This document shows positions 60,585 to 64,000 of a stretch of DNA of 64,000 nt, in pieces. The stretch is taken from the NCBI GenBank assembly GCA_002427755.1, contig DIYO01000005.1:62001-126000 (forward strand), written 5' to 3'. Made by a program: the position numbers and the translations under genes. Numbering within the stretch: position 1 is the stretch's first letter; each line of letters begins with the position of its first letter. The notes below the pieces were generated by a model. It had not been told where the DNA came from and did no database searches. It saw only the letters and a list, made by a program, of their open reading frames with translations. Source of the stretch: Roseivirga sp. UBA6052 (GTDB lineage: Bacteria; Bacteroidota; Bacteroidia; Cytophagales; Cyclobacteriaceae).

Positions 60585-61765
60585 GACAACCTTATTTTTT
60601 AATTGTTCTATGCCTTTTACTTGGTTTTTATTCGTGCAGTTCAGAAAGGATTGAGGTCACGAGTTTGCTTGCATCACCTTCAAGTAACCAATCCAGTTTA
60701 CCTCATCTAACAACCGCACCGAATGGCGAGATCTATTTGTCTTGGGTTGAACAAAATGGAGATAATACCACACTCAAATATTCAAAACGGCAAGATTCAA
60801 AATGGTCAACCGCTGAGGTCATTGCTTTGGGAAACAACTGGTTTGTAAACTGGGCAGACTTTCCTTCTCTAATGGTAAATGGAGACCATATGGCTGCCCA
60901 TTGGCTACAAAAGAGTAATCTAGGCACTTATGATTATGATGTTCGTCTAGCGCTTACTTCCAATGGCGGTCAAGATTGGGGTGAATCTTTCATTATTCAC
61001 AACGATGGCATAGCTGCTGAACATGGTTTTGCCTCAATGTTGCCTATGGACAATAACCAAACCTTTATCACTTGGCTAGATGGTAGAAACACTAAAAAAG
61101 AAGGTGGAGCAATGACATTGAGAGGAGCCATTTTCGATAGCTCAGGGGAAGCTCTAAATCGCTGGGAGTTAGACAATAGAATTTGCGACTGTTGCCAAAC
61201 AGGCACAGCGATGACAAGCAACGGCCCAATTGTAATCTACAGAGATAGAACTGAAAATGAAGTTCGAGATATGTCTATTGTAAGATGGGAAAATGGTCAA
61301 TGGACTCAGCCCACACCAATTGCAGTAGAACTATGGGAAATTGCGGGTTGCCCTGTTAATGGACCTCAAATTACAGCACAAGACAACCATGTTGCTGCAG
61401 CTTGGTTCACAGCAGCAAATGGAACTCCTAAAGTAAAAATTGCGCTAAGCCAAGATTCAGGAGCCTCATTTGATAACCCTATAATATTAAGTGAAGGCAA
61501 TACGCTAGGTAGAGTTGGTATTACTACACTCACAAATGGGCAGATAGTCGTGAGTTGGCTAGACAATATAGATTCGAAAGCGTCTATTATGGCAGCTAAA
61601 TTCGATCAAAATGGCAACCTATTGAAAAAGATTCAGGTAGCAGAAACTTCTATTGAAAGAAGTAGTGGATTCCCTGTGATTACATCATCTGGAAATGAAG
61701 TAATAATGGCTTGGACTGAGGCCGGAGAAACAACAAAAGTATTAACAGCAAAAGTAAACTTATAG
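60581..61765 (+). CDS. Propeller-type lipoprotein with CDCC motif, in the copper operon
   Basis: A 394-residue lipoprotein (MRQPYFLIVLCLLLGFYSC, Cys19) whose body has repeated strand blocks of the sialidase/BNR type: TAPNGEIYLSWVEQNG, ALTSNGGQDWGESF, TFITWLDGRNTKKEGG, ALSQDSGASFDNPI and NGQIVVSWLDNID. The stretch ICDCCQTGTA (Cys202, Cys204, Cys205) gives three cysteines together, a possible metal site, and Cys also occurs in EIAGCPVNG. It lies between the CusC and CusB genes, which is not the usual place for such a protein. No enzymatic sialidase role is supported. Function in metal handling is inferred from position. Confidence 0.8.
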   Translation: MRQPYFLIVLCLLLGFYSCSSERIEVTSLLASPSSNQSSLPHLTTAPNGEIYLSWVEQNGDNTTLKYSKRQDSKWSTAEVIALGNNWFVNWADFPSLMVNGDHMAAHWLQKSNLGTYDYDVRLALTSNGGQDWGESFIIHNDGIAAEHGFASMLPMDNNQTFITWLDGRNTKKEGGAMTLRGAIFDSSGEALNRWELDNRICDCCQTGTAMTSNGPIVIYRDRTENEVRDMSIVRWENGQWTQPTPIAVELWEIAGCPVNGPQITAQDNHVAAAWFTAANGTPKVKIALSQDSGASFDNPIILSEGNTLGRVGITTLTNGQIVVSWLDNIDSKASIMAAKFDQNGNLLKKIQVAETSIERSSGFPVITSSGNEVIMAWTEAGETTKVLTAKVNL

Positions 61766-61769
61766 GATC

Positions 61770-63539
61770 ATGCAGTTGAATAAAGGATCAATAATAATCA
61801 TTCTAGTATCACTAATCATAGGTATCGGAATTGGTACTCTGTTCTTGGGAGGTTCTTCTGATCACGTTCATCTTGAAGGGCATACTGGAGAAGGGCATGA
61901 GTTGGTGCAAAATGAAGAAGGTCTTTGGACTTGCTCCATGCATCCGCAAGTAAGGCAATCAGAACCTGGCTCCTGCCCCTTTTGTGGCATGGCCCTTATT
62001 CCTGTTGACAACAGGAATGATAATAATCCAAGGGTTTTTAGCATCAGTAATGAAGCGGCAAAACTAGCTAATATTAAGACCTCTGTTGTTGGTAATGCGT
62101 CTACTGAGAGCAACATCGTCTTAAACGGAAAAATTAAAAAGGATGAAAGATTAGTAAACATCCAAACATCACATTTTGGCGGCCGCGTTGAAAAGCTTTA
62201 CAAGAATTTTGAAGGAGATATAGTTAGGAAGGGAGATCCAATTGCTTCTATTTATTCTCCTGAACTGGTTTCAGCTCAAGAAGAACTTATAGAGGCCAAG
62301 AAGCTCGAGAAGTCAAATCCAGTATTGTTAGAAGCAGCAAGAAAAAAACTCGAGTACTGGAAGCTTTCGGAAAATCAAATTGAAGAGATAGAGGCTTCTC
62401 AGAAAGCAAAAAGAAACTTTGATCTCTTAGCAGATTATGACGGTACGGTAACTAAGAAACTCATAAACAATGGTGACCATATTATGCAAGGCGAAGGACT
62501 ACTTGAAGTAACAGACCTCTCAAGGCTATGGGCAATATTTGAAGTCTATGAAAAGGATTTAGATAAGATCAGTCTTGGTCAGCTTTTGTCCTTTGACACG
62601 CCCTATGGAGAGACAATTGAGACGCGTGTGAGTTTTATCGATACAGAGGTGGATTCTGAGTCTAGGATAGTAGAATTAAGAGGAAACATTAGAAATAATT
62701 CCGGTACACTTAAACCAGAGATGTTCATTAAAGCTAATCTGGCTTTAGACTCCAATGAGGTATTAACAGTACCAAAATCGGCTGTTTTATGGACGGGTAA
62801 AAGATCCATAGTATATGTGAAAGTTGATGATGAACCTTCTTTTGAACTTAGAGAAGTTGAATTGGGTAGGACTTTAGAAAATGCTTACGAGATCAAAGAA
62901 GGAGTCGAAATGGGTGAAGAAGTGGTTACCAATGGAGCATTCACTTTAGATGCGGAAGCTCAACTTCAAGGCAAAATAAGCATGATGAACAATGCTGGTG
63001 TTAAAATCCAAAATGGTGCTAATCAAAACCCTGAAATTGAATTTCAAGAGATTGTACTACCTGAACCCAAAGATTACCTAAACAGTACGAGTTCACTTTT
63101 TAAAAGTCAGTTAGTGATATTCTTCCTTGATTATATCAAATTGAAAGATTTGATGGTGGAAGGCGATGGAAACAACATACAAGAAACTGCCAAACTAGTT
63201 GAATCCTCACTGGAAAAAGTAGATATGGCTTTGGTCAAAGGTGATGCGCATATGTTCTGGATGGAATTGCTTAAATCTATGCAGACAAGCATTGAAAAAA
63301 TAGTAGGCTCTTCTAATAGAGATGCGCAACGATTGGAATTCATAAATCTTTCAAAAGCCCTTATTGTAAGTGTTCAGTCTTTTGGTCTTAATTATGAGAA
63401 CCCACTCTATGTGCAATTTTGTCCAATGGCAAATAATGATCAAGGTGCCCCTTGGATTAGTTTACAAGAAGAGATTATTAACCCGTACTTTGGAGACGCT
63501 ATGCTTAACTGCGGATACATACTAGAGTCAATCCAATAA
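61770..63539 (+). CDS. cusB: CusB-family periplasmic adaptor with HMBD and C-terminal DUF3347
   Basis: A 589-residue membrane-fusion protein. An N-terminal membrane segment is followed by a heavy-metal-binding domain (residues about 50-80): Cys55-S-Met57-His58-P and Cys69-P-F-Cys72 (CSMHPQVRQSEPGSCPFCGMALIPV). The adaptor core follows (LAKIKTSVV-type opening, GGRVEKLYKNFEGDIVRKGDPIASIYSPELVSAQEEL, a coiled hairpin, ADYDGTVTKKLINNG, LTVPKSAVLWTGKRSIVYV). The last 150 residues are DUF3347 (YVQFCPMANNDQGAPWISLQEEIINPYFGDAMLNCG), whose cysteines and methionines suggest a second metal site. It ends the copper operon. Confidence 0.93.
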   Translation: MQLNKGSIIIILVSLIIGIGIGTLFLGGSSDHVHLEGHTGEGHELVQNEEGLWTCSMHPQVRQSEPGSCPFCGMALIPVDNRNDNNPRVFSISNEAAKLANIKTSVVGNASTESNIVLNGKIKKDERLVNIQTSHFGGRVEKLYKNFEGDIVRKGDPIASIYSPELVSAQEELIEAKKLEKSNPVLLEAARKKLEYWKLSENQIEEIEASQKAKRNFDLLADYDGTVTKKLINNGDHIMQGEGLLEVTDLSRLWAIFEVYEKDLDKISLGQLLSFDTPYGETIETRVSFIDTEVDSESRIVELRGNIRNNSGTLKPEMFIKANLALDSNEVLTVPKSAVLWTGKRSIVYVKVDDEPSFELREVELGRTLENAYEIKEGVEMGEEVVTNGAFTLDAEAQLQGKISMMNNAGVKIQNGANQNPEIEFQEIVLPEPKDYLNSTSSLFKSQLVIFFLDYIKLKDLMVEGDGNNIQETAKLVESSLEKVDMALVKGDAHMFWMELLKSMQTSIEKIVGSSNRDAQRLEFINLSKALIVSVQSFGLNYENPLYVQFCPMANNDQGAPWISLQEEIINPYFGDAMLNCGYILESIQ

Positions 63540-63650
63540 CGTTAAGTTTTTAGCAAAAAGGGATTCTAATTATCAACTCGAAAATGAATAGTACTTTTGT
63601 AACTTATTGTGTAACTAATACTATTTTATTTGCGTTTTCTTAATAAAAGC

Positions 63651-63682
63651 TTTGTCTATGAGACGAAATAGTTTTTACTTTG
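63651..63682 (+). promoter_or_regulatory. Promoter of the candidate small RNA
   Basis: TTTG (63651-63654), 20-nt spacer, TTACTTTG (63675-63682) match the Bacteroidota -33/-7 pattern (TTTG, TAnnTTTG) with one mismatch in the -7 box. No gene follows it in frame; the structured segment and terminator do. Confidence 0.55.
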
Positions 63683-63687
63683 AACCA

Positions 63688-63787
63688 AGCTTTAGAGCTA
63701 AAGATATTTAAGACATCTGGAGGTTCCATACCTCTGGTATTGTGTGTGTTTATTGGCCACCTCGACCCTCGGTTGAGGTGGTTTTTT
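63688..63787 (+). ncRNA. Candidate small RNA, about 100 nt
   Basis: Downstream of the promoter candidate the sequence holds three hairpins in a row: CTTTAG-AG-CTAAAG (63690-63703), GAGGT-TCCAT-ACCTC (63720-63734) and the terminator stem (63757-63787). There is no convincing reading frame. The whole unit, from start site to T-run, is about 100 nt. It lies between the copper operon and a convergent gene. I do not recognise a named RNA family; prediction rests on promoter, structure and terminator. Confidence 0.45.
63757..63787 (+). terminator. Strong rho-independent terminator
   Basis: 11-bp stem CCACCTCGACC (63757-63767) and GGTTGAGGTGG (63771-63781) with one G-T pair and a 3-nt loop, followed by six T (63782-63787). 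It can end the candidate small RNA or readthrough from the copper operon. Confidence 0.92.
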
Positions 63788-64000
63788 ATTTATGCTTCTT
63801 GTCATATTTTTTCCTTAAAATTCTCGCTAGCTCATAAGCCTCTTTCTCCCACGGCCTATTTCCATACCTCACTTTTCTTAAGTCTATCAACTCTCCCCTC
63901 CACTTTACAAAATGTTCATCGATTCGTTTCAAATCTTGATATGCAAATTGCCAAGCATGAATCAACTCATGCACAATCGTTTCGATCTTCTTAGATCTAT
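63786..64000 (-). CDS. Hypothetical protein with HELIH zinc-protease motif (5' end cut by window)
   Basis: The minus strand is open from the window end to the TAA at 63788-63786. The C-terminal 71 residues read KIETIVHELIHAWQFAYQDLKRI and continue with HFVKWRGELIDLRKVRYGNRPWEKEAYELARILRKKYDK. HELIH is a HExxH zinc-binding site and the later EAYELA glutamate could be the third ligand, as in small SprT-like or related metallopeptidase domains. The N-terminus lies beyond base 64000, so the family cannot be settled. The stop codon overlaps the T-run of the terminator. Confidence 0.65.
   Translation of the reverse strand, partial: RSKKIETIVHELIHAWQFAYQDLKRIDEHFVKWRGELIDLRKVRYGNRPWEKEAYELARILRKKYDKKHK

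Noticed and set aside
1..64000. Mobile element or prophage
   Set aside because: No transposase, integrase, phage structural gene or terminal repeat was seen on either strand.

Overview
The window looks like a chromosomal piece of a Bacteroidota bacterium, most likely a marine member of the Cytophagales. The signs are a C-terminal type IX secretion (T9SS) sorting domain, a TonB-dependent receptor with a carboxypeptidase-like N-terminal domain, HYC_CC_PP and DUF3347 families, LytS/LytTR regulation, promoter -7 boxes of the TAnnTTTG type, and roughly 40 % G+C judged by eye. There is no rRNA or tRNA gene, so the genus is an inference only. No insertion sequence, prophage, integrase or CRISPR array was seen; this is ordinary, gene-dense chromosome with several accessory operons.

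Layout. 1-3.8 kb: the start of murF, a secreted FG-GAP protein and an unknown small gene. 3.8-9.9 kb: a sigma-54 activator with DUF5996, cupin and nitrilase genes on the minus strand, and divergently a cysteine-poor small protein, YceI and a secreted isochorismatase behind a -24/-12 promoter and paired palindromes. 10-16 kb: lipoprotein amidohydrolase, Tat-exported tyrosinase with a SCO1 copper chaperone, DoxX, small transporter, porin. 16-21 kb: TonB receptor divergent from a LytS/LytTR two-component system. 21-26 kb: methionine-type aminotransferase, AraC regulator and an SDR / alpha-beta hydrolase / isochorismatase set. 26-32.6 kb: flavin oxidase, fasciclin lipoprotein, and three different photolyase/cryptochrome genes plus a 48-residue DUF2256 gene sandwiched between two palindromic dispersed repeats. 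33-36.6 kb: KefF/KefC-like potassium efflux pair and a ceramidase-like membrane protein.

36.6-44.6 kb is the most unusual part: nine tightly packed genes in which three different proteins carry Rieske [2Fe-2S] domains (fused to a glutamate-synthase domain, to a haem-type membrane domain, and to a thiamine-diphosphate enzyme), together with malic enzyme, a Cys/His-motif membrane protein, three small membrane or unknown proteins and DUF427. I read it as an undescribed redox system linking malate/pyruvate, glutamate and a membrane electron carrier; the chemistry is inference.

44.6-50.5 kb: FtsX-type permease with PadR, then a BlaI/BlaR1-type sensor pair with two palindromic operators and a TlpA-like protein. 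50.5-54.5 kb: Dabb lipoprotein, peptide deformylase, RuvX, a hemerythrin protein and a C-terminal processing protease. 55-63.5 kb: copper/silver efflux operon (Met/His/Cys-rich protein, CusA, CusC, a propeller lipoprotein, CusB-DUF3347). The right end holds a candidate small RNA of about 100 nt with its own promoter and terminator, and a truncated gene with an HELIH zinc-protease motif.
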